A DNA stretch of 14,254 nucleotides, from assembly GCA_029881835.1 (NCBI GenBank), contig JAOULV010000010.1:1-14254 (forward strand), read 5' to 3'. Within the stretch, counting starts at the first letter, position 1. Each line of letters opens with the position of its first letter. Shown here piece after piece: positions 6,316-14,044 of the stretch. Under the pieces are notes generated by a model, which was given only the letters and a program-made list of their open reading frames with translations, was not told the origin of the DNA and made no database searches. A program made the position numbers and the translations under genes. The DNA is from Rhodospirillaceae bacterium (GTDB taxonomy: Bacteria > Pseudomonadota > Alphaproteobacteria > Rhodospirillales > Magnetovibrionaceae).

Positions 6316-6364
6316 GTGTCTATTACGGCACGTCCCAGACAAGCAGTTACAAGGACCTGATTAA

Positions 6365-7918
6365 ATGAAAAACGCAGATAAAAATAGAATAATAATTTTT
6401 GATACGACCTTGCGTGATGGCGAGCAATCGCCGGGCGCGTCCATGAATTTGGATGAAAAGTTGCGCATCGCATTGGTGCTCGAAGAAATGGGCGTCGATG
6501 TAATCGAAGCCGGTTTTCCCATTGCCTCGGACGGTGATTTTGAAGCGGTAAATGAAATTGCCAAGGTTGTAAAAAATTCAACCGTGTGTGGCCTAGCGCG
6601 CGCCACCCGTGGTGACATTGAACGTTGCGCCGATGCCATCAAACCGGCTGAGCGTTCGCGCATTCATACATTTATTTCCACCTCGCCACTGCACATGAAA
6701 TACAAATTGCAGATGGAACCGGAACGGGTTTTGGAAAAAGTAAGCGAAAGCGTAACGCTGGCGCGCAACTTTACCGACGATGTTGAATGGTCGGCCGAAG
6801 ACGGTTCGCGCACCGAACGTGATTTCTTGTGTCGTTGCGTGGAAGCGGCAATTAACGCAGGTGCCGGAACCATCAACATTCCAGATACCGTTGGCTATGC
6901 AATTCCGTCTGAATTTTCCGATTTAATCAAACACCTGTTTAATAATGTTCCCAATATTGATAAGGCGATTATTTCGGTGCATTGCCATAACGATTTGGGG
7001 CTTGCGGTTGCCAATTCGCTGGCCGCGGTAAGCGTCGGCGCCAGGCAGGTGGAATGCACCATAAACGGCCTTGGCGAACGTGCCGGCAATGCCGCCATGG
7101 AAGAGGTCGTAATGGCGCTTCGTACCCGCCAAGATTTAATGCCGTTTTCAACCGGAATTCAAACCGAAAACATAACCAAGGCATCGCGCCTTGTTTCGAC
7201 CATTACTGGTTTTACCGTGCAACCCAACAAAGCGATTGTCGGAAAAAACGCCTTTGCCCATGAAAGCGGCATTCATCAGGACGGAATGTTAAAACATGCC
7301 GGAACCTATGAAATTATGACGCCTGAATCGGTGGGCTTAAACAAATCCAAGCTGGTTTTGGGCAAGCATTCCGGTCGCCATGCGTTCAAGGATAAGCTGG
7401 CCGATCTGGGGTATGATTTGGGCGATAATGCGGTTGAAGATGCCTTCAAGCGGTTCAAGGATTTGGCCGACAAGAAAAAAGAGGTCTTTGACGAAGATAT
7501 CATGGCCCTAGTTGATGACGAGGTTCTGCGCGCCAATGACCGTATTTCCATGGTTTCGTTGGAGATTTTATGCGGAACCGCCCACAACCCGCCCGAGGCC
7601 GGGTTGGAAATAAGCATAGATGGCGAGGTCAAATCCTGTAAATCGACGGGTGACGGCCCGGTTGATGCCGCCTTTAACGCGGTCAAACAGCTGTTTCCCC
7701 ATGAAGCCCGCCTGCAGCTTTATCAGGTTCATGCGGTAACAGGCGGAACCGACGCCCAGGCAGAAGTGACAGTTAGGCTGGAAGAAAATGGCCGTACTGT
7801 TAATGGTCAGGCGGCTGACACCGATACCATGGTCGCCAGCGTCAAGGCATATATCAATGCGCTCAATAAATTGCTGGTTAAGCGTGAAAAATCGGCACCT
7901 TCCCAGCTTTCGGCCTAG
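6365..7918 (+). CDS. leuA: 2-isopropylmalate synthase
   Basis: First committed step of leucine synthesis: condenses acetyl-CoA with 2-ketoisovalerate to 2-isopropylmalate; cytoplasmic and feedback-inhibited by leucine. 517 residues, the normal LeuA type 1 length. The catalytic TIM barrel opens with TTLRDGEQSPG (14-24), which contains the conserved Arg-Asp pair. The metal ligands are in SVHCHNDLGLAVANS (HCHND at 206-210), and NGLGERAGN lies at 234-242. The linker region has AHESGIHQDG (298-307). The C-terminal leucine-binding domain (about 390-505) includes STGDGPVDAAFNAV (427-440). ATG 6365 follows AAGGA about 9 nt upstream. It is transcribed alone behind the leader region, physically separated from ilvIHC by the fused toxin-antitoxin-like gene. 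Confidence 0.97.
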   Translation: MKNADKNRIIIFDTTLRDGEQSPGASMNLDEKLRIALVLEEMGVDVIEAGFPIASDGDFEAVNEIAKVVKNSTVCGLARATRGDIERCADAIKPAERSRIHTFISTSPLHMKYKLQMEPERVLEKVSESVTLARNFTDDVEWSAEDGSRTERDFLCRCVEAAINAGAGTINIPDTVGYAIPSEFSDLIKHLFNNVPNIDKAIISVHCHNDLGLAVANSLAAVSVGARQVECTINGLGERAGNAAMEEVVMALRTRQDLMPFSTGIQTENITKASRLVSTITGFTVQPNKAIVGKNAFAHESGIHQDGMLKHAGTYEIMTPESVGLNKSKLVLGKHSGRHAFKDKLADLGYDLGDNAVEDAFKRFKDLADKKKEVFDEDIMALVDDEVLRANDRISMVSLEILCGTAHNPPEAGLEISIDGEVKSCKSTGDGPVDAAFNAVKQLFPHEARLQLYQVHAVTGGTDAQAEVTVRLEENGRTVNGQAADTDTMVASVKAYINALNKLLVKREKSAPSQLSA

Positions 7919-7930
7919 CAATTGCCACGC

Positions 7931-7960
7931 TTGTAATTGTCTGGCTTGGGCCTGTATAAA
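7931..7960 (+). promoter_or_regulatory. Promoter candidate for mreB
   Basis: TTGTAA (7931-7936) and TATAAA (7955-7960) are separated by 18 bp, matching 4 of 6 and 5 of 6 consensus bases. A start near 7966 would lie inside the long hairpin at 7961-7994 and give mreB a leader of about 110 nt. Supported only by the hexamers and position. Confidence 0.35.
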
Positions 7961-7994
7961 GGACGTGTCGGATTCGCTTAAATCCGGCACGTCC
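7961..7994 (+). terminator. Long hairpin between leuA and mreB
   Basis: The 14-bp arms GGACGTGTCGGATT (7961-7974) and AATCCGGCACGTCC (7981-7994) pair fully apart from one T-G wobble, with loop CGCTTA. It lies 42 nt after the leuA stop. No T-run follows on the plus strand (CCTTAACGGG). On the minus strand it is followed by TTTATA. It may stop leuA transcripts with help from Rho, protect their 3' ends, or form the 5' end of an mreB leader. Confidence 0.55.
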
Positions 7995-8077
7995 CCTTAA
8001 CGGGATAGTAAACTTGGGTCCTTATTTTTAGACATATTGGCCTTAACGGAAATAATGTAACTGGTGGATATTAAGTA

Positions 8078-9118
8078 ATGTTTTCGTCACTTTTCGGTTT
8101 TCTTTCTGCAGACATGGCCATTGATTTAGGCACCGCCAACACCCTTGTTTATGTCAGGGGCAAAGGAATTGTGCTGAACGAACCTTCGGTGGTTGCAATA
8201 ACTGAACACAAAGGCAAAAAGCAGGTGTTAGCTGTTGGTAACGAAGCTAAACAAATGCTGGGCAGAACGCCGGGCGACATTCAGGCGATTAGGCCGTTGC
8301 GTGATGGCGTTATCGCTGACTTCGAAGTTGCCGAAGAAATGATAAAATATTTTATTCGCAAAGTTCACAATCGACGCAGTTTTGCAAGCCCGATGGTTGT
8401 GGTTTGCGTTCCATCTGGTTCAACCGCGGTCGAACGCCGTGCCATTCAGGAATCGTGTGAAAGCGCAGGTGCGCGCAAGGTATTTTTAATTGAAGAACCC
8501 ATGGCCGCCGCAATCGGTGCCGGTCTTCCAGTTACCGAGCCAACCGGTTCAATGGTTGTTGATATTGGTGGCGGCACGACCGAGGTTGCGGTTCTTTCGC
8601 TTGGCGGTATTGTTTATGCCCGTTCGGTCCGCGTTGGTGGCGATAAAATGGATGAAGCAATTATTGCTTATATTCGTCGCAATCATAACTTGTTGGTTGG
8701 CGAAGCATCAGCCGCACGCATCAAAGAAACAATTGGTTCTGCCTGCCCACCGGAAGAAGGTGATGGCCGCACCATGGAAATTAAAGGTCGCGACCTTATG
8801 AACGGGGTTCCCAAAGAGCTCATTATTTCTGAACGGCAAATTGCCGAAAGTTTGGCCGAACCTGTTGGCGCAATTATCGAGGCGGTCAAGGTTGCGCTGG
8901 AACATACCGCACCTGAACTGGCGGCAGATATTGTTGATAAAGGCATCGTGTTGACCGGTGGCGGAGCGCTTTTGGGCAACATTGATTATGTTCTCAGGCA
9001 TGCCACAGGACTTCCTGTTTCCATTGGCGATGACCCGCTTTCTTGCGTTGTTATGGGAACCGGGCGCGCCTTGGAAGAAATGAAAAAGCTCAGAAACGTA
9101 CTGACCACAATGTATTGA
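8078..9118 (+). CDS. mreB: Rod shape-determining protein MreB
   Basis: Bacterial actin homologue: membrane-bound ATP-dependent filaments that organise the lateral-wall elongation machinery. 346 residues, full length. The N-terminus MFSSLFGFLS is the hydrophobic membrane-binding segment. Nucleotide-binding motifs are in order: phosphate 1 DLGTANT (16-22), catalytic-region E140 in IEEPMAAAIG, phosphate 2 DIGGGTTE (162-169), and the adenosine motif TGGGALL (293-299). ATG 8078 gives the expected N-terminus; the ribosome-binding site GGTGGA is about 11 nt upstream. It leads the mre cluster, but a 161-nt gap with a hairpin separates it from mreC, whereas the following genes nearly touch. This suggests mreB is made in excess. 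Confidence 0.98.
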   Translation: MFSSLFGFLSADMAIDLGTANTLVYVRGKGIVLNEPSVVAITEHKGKKQVLAVGNEAKQMLGRTPGDIQAIRPLRDGVIADFEVAEEMIKYFIRKVHNRRSFASPMVVVCVPSGSTAVERRAIQESCESAGARKVFLIEEPMAAAIGAGLPVTEPTGSMVVDIGGGTTEVAVLSLGGIVYARSVRVGGDKMDEAIIAYIRRNHNLLVGEASAARIKETIGSACPPEEGDGRTMEIKGRDLMNGVPKELIISERQIAESLAEPVGAIIEAVKVALEHTAPELAADIVDKGIVLTGGGALLGNIDYVLRHATGLPVSIGDDPLSCVVMGTGRALEEMKKLRNVLTTMY

Positions 9119-9137
9119 GCTTGGCTATATGCCCGTT

Positions 9138-9170
9138 ATTGTCGTAACTGCCGACAATCATTGCATTTTT
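9138..9170 (+). terminator. Hairpin between mreB and mreC, possible partial terminator
   Basis: ATTGTCG (9138-9144) pairs perfectly with CGACAAT (9152-9158) around TAACTGC. A run of five T comes at 9166-9170, eight bases after the stem, which is too far for an efficient intrinsic terminator. It could reduce read-through from mreB or stabilise the mreB mRNA 3' end. Confidence 0.4.
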
Positions 9171-9188
9171 CCCCGGTTAATTTATATT
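9161..9188 (+). promoter_or_regulatory. Weak promoter candidate for mreCD-mrdA-rodA
   Basis: TATATT (9183-9188) is a good -10, with TTGCAT (9161-9166) 16 bp upstream as a poor -35. The -10 lies in a small AT-rich inverted repeat, GTTAAT and ATTAAC, around TTAT (9176-9191). A start near 9195 would give a leader of about 85 nt before mreC. Confidence 0.3.
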
Positions 9189-9279
9189 AACTTTGGCCCG
9201 GCATAGTATTTGCCGCGATACCCGCATGTGGCCACTTGAGGTGGCGCTGGGAATTTTCCCATTTGGGCGGGGGGAACAT

Positions 9280-10164
9280 ATGACAGACAGAATTAGAACC
9301 ATACATGCAACCACGCCCCATTCGGGGAACGATGTGGGCGATCGCATAATGAATGTGATTTTAATTGGCGCGTCCTTGGCAATGTTGGTTGTTGGAAAGG
9401 CCAACCCAGAAATGATGGAAGGCGCGCGCAGCAGTATTTCTGATGTTGCTACCCCGATCCTTGAAACGCTGGCGCGCCCAATTTCCAGCACCGAAAAAGT
9501 TATTTCCGAAATAGGAACAATTTCAGAAATAAGAAACGAAAACGAAAACCTGCGCAGTGAAAATGAACGCCTGTTGCAATGGCAATCTGCCGCACGAAAG
9601 CTTGAAATAGAAAACAGGCAATTAAAGGGTTTGCTAAATTTTGCCCCCGGGGCCGAGCCTGGCTTTGTAACCGCTAGCATAATTGCTGATACCGGTGGTT
9701 CGTTTGTTCGCAGTATTTTGGCAAGCGCCGGTTCACGCAATGGCGTAACAAAAGGCAATGCCGTAATTACCAACGAAGGGCTGGTCGGTCGGGTGCAGGG
9801 TGTTGGCAGCAGGTCGGCACGTATTTTGTTGATAACTGACCTTAACTCCAGAATCCCAGTTGTAATTGAATCTACCAGAACACGCGCAATAATGGCTGGT
9901 GATAACTCGGAAAGACCAAAATTAATTCATCTGCCGCCGGGCGCAACTGTTTCTCCTGGCGATAGGGTGGTTACATCTGGTCATGGCGGGGCGTTTCCGC
10001 CGGGAATTCAAATCGGTATCGTGACGTCGGTCGATGAAAAAGGAATATTCCTGCAACCGTTCGTGCAACGCGAAAGAATTGAATTTGTGCGAATTGTTGA
10101 TTACGGCCTGAAGGGTATATTGGATGCAGATTCTGCAGCAGAAGGCGCCGGGATAAATAAATAA
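9280..10164 (+). CDS. mreC: Rod shape-determining protein MreC
   Basis: Inner-membrane protein with a periplasmic scaffold that links MreB to PBP2 and activates the PBP2-RodA pair. With ATG 9280 it has 294 residues: a short cytoplasmic tail, one membrane helix (about 24-40), a periplasmic coiled coil rich in E, N and L (about 68-115), then the beta-domain with GLVGRVQGVGSRSARILLITD and the later GDRVVTSGHGGAFPPGIQIG typical of MreC. The frame is open upstream to a TTG at 9193, but ATG 9280 has a strong GGGGGG-type ribosome-binding site about 6 nt away, and the extra residues look like leader sequence. Its stop overlaps the mreD start by 1 nt (TAATG), so the two are translationally coupled. 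Confidence 0.95.
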   Translation: MTDRIRTIHATTPHSGNDVGDRIMNVILIGASLAMLVVGKANPEMMEGARSSISDVATPILETLARPISSTEKVISEIGTISEIRNENENLRSENERLLQWQSAARKLEIENRQLKGLLNFAPGAEPGFVTASIIADTGGSFVRSILASAGSRNGVTKGNAVITNEGLVGRVQGVGSRSARILLITDLNSRIPVVIESTRTRAIMAGDNSERPKLIHLPPGATVSPGDRVVTSGHGGAFPPGIQIGIVTSVDEKGIFLQPFVQRERIEFVRIVDYGLKGILDADSAAEGAGINK

Positions 10165-10679
10165 TGAAATCTGGAATTTTACAACCCATCGATTTAATTG
10201 CACGCAGCTTAACGCCGTTTATCCTTACTGCGTTTTTGATTGTGATTAGCGCAATACCAACCAGAATCCCCGAATTTGCATACATTGCGCCGGTGCTTCC
10301 GCTCATGGCGGTATATCATTGGTCTATCTATCGCCCTGATTTGCTACCGGCGTGGGCCGTTTTTGTGCTGGGTATTTTGCAAGATGCCTTGGTCGGAACA
10401 CCGTTTGGCGTTTCATCATTAGTATTTCTTGCCGTTCATTTGGTCGTTTTAAGCCAGCAAGTATTTTTTACCGGAAAATCATTTGCCGTTGTGTGGATAG
10501 GGTTTTCCATGGTTTCGGGCGCGGCTTTCATAATGACGTGGGTGCTGGTTTCTATTTTCTTTGGCCAATCAACCGGGCTGCTGGGTGTTTTATTTCAATA
10601 TTTGGTAACACTGGGGGCATTCCCAATTTTGACTTGGCTGTTGATGATATGGCAGCAAAAGATATTACCGCAGGAATAA
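10164..10679 (+). CDS. mreD: Rod shape-determining protein MreD
   Basis: Small integral membrane partner of MreC in the elongasome. 171 residues, the usual length, nearly all hydrophobic, with about five membrane segments starting near residue 12 (ARSLTPFILTAFLIVISAIP). A conserved-type stretch, YRPDLLPAWAVFVLGILQDA (55-74), has the loop W-x-x-Y-R-P-D-L-L-P pattern seen in MreD, followed by GTPFGVSSL. The start codon overlaps the mreC stop. The mrdA start comes 1 nt after its own stop. The family is poorly conserved, but context and topology make the call firm. Confidence 0.93.
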   Translation: MKSGILQPIDLIARSLTPFILTAFLIVISAIPTRIPEFAYIAPVLPLMAVYHWSIYRPDLLPAWAVFVLGILQDALVGTPFGVSSLVFLAVHLVVLSQQVFFTGKSFAVVWIGFSMVSGAAFIMTWVLVSIFFGQSTGLLGVLFQYLVTLGAFPILTWLLMIWQQKILPQE

Positions 10680-10680
10680 A

Positions 10681-12549
10681 ATGCATAGGGATTCAGAAAG
10701 GCATAAACTTTTTTCCCGTCGCGCGGCGATGCTGGGCGGCGGTAAGGCATTATTGCTTTCTGCGCTGGTCGGGCGGATGTATTACCTACAGGTGGTTGAA
10801 TCAAGCCGTTACAAGACATTAGCCGAAGAAAATAGAATAAACTTTAGGTTATTGGCGCCACCACGCGGACGAATAGTTGATCGTTTCGGTCGCGCCATGG
10901 CCGATAACCAACAAAATTACCGCGCCGTTGTAATACCTGAACAGTCCGGTGATTTGGCGGTTACCCTTGGCCTTCTTTCAAAAATTATCCCGCTGGGCGA
11001 CAAAGACTGGCGCAGGATTTTACGAGAAGCCAAACGCAGGCGCGCATTTGTTCCCATAACCGTTCGCGAAAATCTAAATTGGGGTGATGTCGCCAGGATT
11101 GAGGTCAATGCCCCTGACCTTCCGGGCGTGTTAATTGATGTCGGGCAAAGCCGTAATTATATTTATGGTTCAGAAATTGCCCATGTATTGGGATACGTTG
11201 CCGCCGTTTCGGAAAAAGAAATTTCCGGCGACCCGTTGCTTGAGCTTCCGGGCTTTCGTATTGGCAAGGCAGGCGTAGAAAAAGTATATGATATGCAATT
11301 GCGCGGCCAAGGCGGCAGTTCACAGGTTGAGGTAAATGCCTTAGGCCGTGTAATTCGCGAACTTGCCCGCCAAGAAGGCCAAGTCGGCAATGAAGTGCGC
11401 CTTACCATAAATCTGGATTTACAGCGCTTTATTGCCAAGCTATTGGGTGATGAAAGCGCATCTGTGGTTGTGGTTGATGTTCATTCCGGTGATGTATTGG
11501 CCATGGTTTCAAGCCCTTCGTTTGACCCAAACATGTTTAACAAGGGTCTTGAGCAGGCGCAGTGGGAAGCATTGGTTCACAACGAAAAGTCCCCACTTAC
11601 CAATAAAGCCATATCCGGGCAGTACGCGCCGGGATCAACTTTCAAGATGGCGGTTGGTTTGGCTGCGCTTGAAAAAGGCGCCATTACACCGGAAACAAAG
11701 GTTCACTGTTCGGGCTCGGTAAAAATGGGCAACGCAGAATTTCATTGCTGGAAACGTGGTGGTCACGGTTCGGTAAACATGGAACAAGCGATAGAGCAAT
11801 CGTGTGACGTTTATTTTTACGAAGCCGCAAGACGAACCGGAATTGACAGGGTTTCGGCAATGGCAGAAAGGCTCGGGATGGGAAAGACCCTTGATCTTGG
11901 CCTTCCCGGCGAGCGCGATGGTCTTATGCCAACCAGAAAATGGAAAGCAAAAACATTTAATGAACCATGGCAAATGGGTGAAACCATGATATCGGGAATT
12001 GGCCAAGGATATATTTTGGTGACTCCACTGCAGCTTGCAATTATGACTGCGCGAATTGCTAATGGCGGTTTCAATGTTTCACCCCGATTGGTTACCGAAG
12101 ATGGCGCTAATGAAAAGCCGGCTATGGAATCAATCGGGCTTATACCGGAACATCTTCAGATTGTTACAAACGGCATGAACAATGTTGTTAATGGGCCAAA
12201 GGGAACCGCATCTAGGGCGCGCATACATGAAACCGGAATGGAAATGGCGGGCAAAACCGGTACCGTTCAGGTGCGCCGGATAACCAAATCAGAACGAGAA
12301 ACCGGCGTAATTAAAAATGAAGACCTGCCGTGGAAAGAACGTGACCACGCACTGTTTGTTGGTTTCGGCCCGGTCGCAAACCCCAGATTTGCAGTTTCCG
12401 TTGTGGTTGAACATGGCGGAAGCGGTTCGGGTGCCGCCGCACCGTTGGCACGCGACATTTTATTAGAAGCGCAAAAGCTTGCGTTAAGCACCCCGGCCCC
12501 GTCAGAGCGAGAGGCAAAAACAAAAAGGAAGGAAGAAGATGTTACATAA
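10681..12549 (+). CDS. mrdA: Penicillin-binding protein 2 (elongation transpeptidase)
   Basis: Class B PBP that cross-links new lateral-wall peptidoglycan in the periplasm with RodA. 622 residues. A basic N-terminus is followed by a membrane anchor (about 17-37, then YYLQV), the PBP dimerisation domain with PPRGRIVDRFG (60-70), and GFRIGKAGVEKVYD (191-204). The transpeptidase domain has all three active-site motifs: S319-T-F-K322 in APGSTFKM, S374-C-D376, and KTGT at 525-528. The S-x-D form of the second motif is the one expected for PBP2, as opposed to S-x-N. The tail after about 600 is charged and low complexity. ATG 10681 follows AGGAA. The 3' end overlaps rodA by 11 nt. Confidence 0.97.
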   Translation: MHRDSERHKLFSRRAAMLGGGKALLLSALVGRMYYLQVVESSRYKTLAEENRINFRLLAPPRGRIVDRFGRAMADNQQNYRAVVIPEQSGDLAVTLGLLSKIIPLGDKDWRRILREAKRRRAFVPITVRENLNWGDVARIEVNAPDLPGVLIDVGQSRNYIYGSEIAHVLGYVAAVSEKEISGDPLLELPGFRIGKAGVEKVYDMQLRGQGGSSQVEVNALGRVIRELARQEGQVGNEVRLTINLDLQRFIAKLLGDESASVVVVDVHSGDVLAMVSSPSFDPNMFNKGLEQAQWEALVHNEKSPLTNKAISGQYAPGSTFKMAVGLAALEKGAITPETKVHCSGSVKMGNAEFHCWKRGGHGSVNMEQAIEQSCDVYFYEAARRTGIDRVSAMAERLGMGKTLDLGLPGERDGLMPTRKWKAKTFNEPWQMGETMISGIGQGYILVTPLQLAIMTARIANGGFNVSPRLVTEDGANEKPAMESIGLIPEHLQIVTNGMNNVVNGPKGTASRARIHETGMEMAGKTGTVQVRRITKSERETGVIKNEDLPWKERDHALFVGFGPVANPRFAVSVVVEHGGSGSGAAAPLARDILLEAQKLALSTPAPSEREAKTKRKEEDVT

Positions 12550-13693
12550 TAATTCCTTCGTCCAATCGCAAATGACGCTCAGGGAAAAGCTGGCTCATAT
12601 GCATTGGCTTTTCATTATCTTGCTTTGCGTGACGGCGTCTGTTGGTTTTGCAATGCTTTATTCCGCTGCGGGTGGAAACCTTGATCCATGGGCGTCACGC
12701 CAGATTGTGCGGTTTGCATTGGGCATTGGCGGAATGGCGATTATCGCGGTTACCGATATAAGGCTGTGGCTTCGCTATGCTTACGTTGTCTACTTTATCG
12801 TCTTGGCCTTATTGGTAGCAGTGGAAATAGCCGGGTTTGTCGGCATGGGGGCGCAGCGCTGGATAAGCCTTGGGGTATTTAACATACAACCGTCTGAATT
12901 GATGAAGGTCGCAGTGGTGCTAGCTTTAGCAAGATATTTTCACGGCATAAGCATAGAAGAGATCGAACGGCCATCATTGCTTGTACCGCCACTGTTGATT
13001 GTCGCGGTGCCGGCTTTTTTGATTTTGCGCCAGCCAGATCTTGGCACCACGCTAATGGTTGTAATGGCAAGCATCGGAATATTTTTTGCCGCTGGGGTTA
13101 AAATGTGGAAATTTGCCCTAGTCGGTGTAATAGGTCTCGCCAGTGCGCCAGTCGCATGGTTTTATGTTTTGCGCGATTATCAGCGCGCACGAATTATGAC
13201 CTTCATTAACCCCGAAAGTGATACCCTTGGTTCTGGTTATCATATCATCCAGTCCAAGATCGCACTTGGTTCCGGCGGGGTGTTTGGCAAGGGGTACTTG
13301 ATGGGGACCCAAGGCCACCTTAACTTTTTGCCTGAAAAACAAACCGATTTTATTTTTACCATGCTGGCCGAAGAATTTGGCCTTGTTGGCGGCTTAGCCC
13401 TTTTGGCTCTTTATATTATTATTTTGTTTTACGGTTTTTCCATTTCCCTTTCCAGTCGTAACCATTTTGGCCGCCTGCTGGGAATGGGGGTTACAATAAC
13501 ATTTTTCCTTTATATATTTATCAACATTGCGATGGTTATGGGCCTGGTTCCGGTGGTTGGTGTGCCTTTGCCGTTGGTTTCATATGGCGGAACCGCCATG
13601 CTTACAATTTTGTTTGGGTTTGGTTTGTTGATGTGTGTTCATATAAATCGCGACCTAACAATTGGACGGCGCGACAGCGGGGATGATTATTAG
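12539..13693 (+). CDS. rodA: Peptidoglycan glycosyltransferase RodA
   Basis: SEDS-family membrane glycosyltransferase that polymerises lipid II for lateral-wall growth in complex with PBP2. 384 residues with about ten membrane helices. Family signatures include QRWISLGVFNIQPSELMK (E120), the periplasmic loop with SGGVFGKGYLMGTQGHLNFLPEKQTDF (split here for reference: GKGYLMGTQGHLNFLPE then KQTDF, with D270 the likely catalytic aspartate), and VPLPLVSYGG (342-351). ATG 12539 is chosen because a strong purine-rich AAGGAAGGAAG precedes it inside mrdA; ATG 12572 is in frame but has no ribosome-binding site. Overlap with mrdA implies coupled translation of the synthase pair. Confidence 0.97.
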   Translation: MLHNNSFVQSQMTLREKLAHMHWLFIILLCVTASVGFAMLYSAAGGNLDPWASRQIVRFALGIGGMAIIAVTDIRLWLRYAYVVYFIVLALLVAVEIAGFVGMGAQRWISLGVFNIQPSELMKVAVVLALARYFHGISIEEIERPSLLVPPLLIVAVPAFLILRQPDLGTTLMVVMASIGIFFAAGVKMWKFALVGVIGLASAPVAWFYVLRDYQRARIMTFINPESDTLGSGYHIIQSKIALGSGGVFGKGYLMGTQGHLNFLPEKQTDFIFTMLAEEFGLVGGLALLALYIIILFYGFSISLSSRNHFGRLLGMGVTITFFLYIFINIAMVMGLVPVVGVPLPLVSYGGTAMLTILFGFGLLMCVHINRDLTIGRRDSGDDY

Positions 13694-14044
13694 TTGTCGG
13701 GCCCAAGGCTTAAAACCGGAATATGGATTTCGGCGCAACTTCGTATTTGTGATCAAAAAACGATTCCCGCCGCAATAATAAAACGTGGCGATAATGATGC
13801 TGGCGGGGTTTTAATAAAAATAAATAAAATGGGTCAGGGTTGCGAGGTTCTGGCCCGCGTTCTTGATGGCGATGGGGAAAGGGTTTGGATGTCTGTTGCC
13901 GGTGGTGGGGCAGAAAATGCACAACAGCATATTGAAGCAGAGCGCAATTCAGATGATTATATTAAGCGTGAGCTAAATATTGACCCTGATTTATGGGTTA
14001 TTGAAATTGAAGATAGCAAAGGGGAGTACGCGCCCGATGTCTGA
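13694..14044 (+). CDS. DUF1491 family protein
   Basis: A small cytoplasmic-type protein of 116 residues with no signal or membrane segment. It matches my memory of DUF1491: RLKTGIWISAQLRIC at the N-terminus, IKRGDNDAGGVLIKINK in the middle, and DPDLWVIEIED near the end. The function of the family is unknown, and it is seen mainly in Alphaproteobacteria, often beside cell-wall genes. The start is TTG at 13694, directly abutting the rodA stop (TAGTTG), with GGGGA about 10 nt upstream. No ATG fits without losing the conserved N-terminus. Placement implies cotranscription with rodA; a role in elongation is only suggested by this. Confidence 0.87.
   Translation: MSGPRLKTGIWISAQLRICDQKTIPAAIIKRGDNDAGGVLIKINKMGQGCEVLARVLDGDGERVWMSVAGGGAENAQQHIEAERNSDDYIKRELNIDPDLWVIEIEDSKGEYAPDV

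Noticed and set aside
6326..7995. The 11-mer CGGCACGTCCC on both sides of leuA (6326-6336 and 7985-7995)
   Set aside because: Matches of 11 bp are expected by chance many times in 14 kb, and the flanks do not match.
9193..9279. 29-residue N-terminal extension of MreC from TTG 9193
   Set aside because: ATG 9280 has a strong ribosome-binding site and gives a normal MreC. The extension holds no family sequence and overlaps a possible promoter region.
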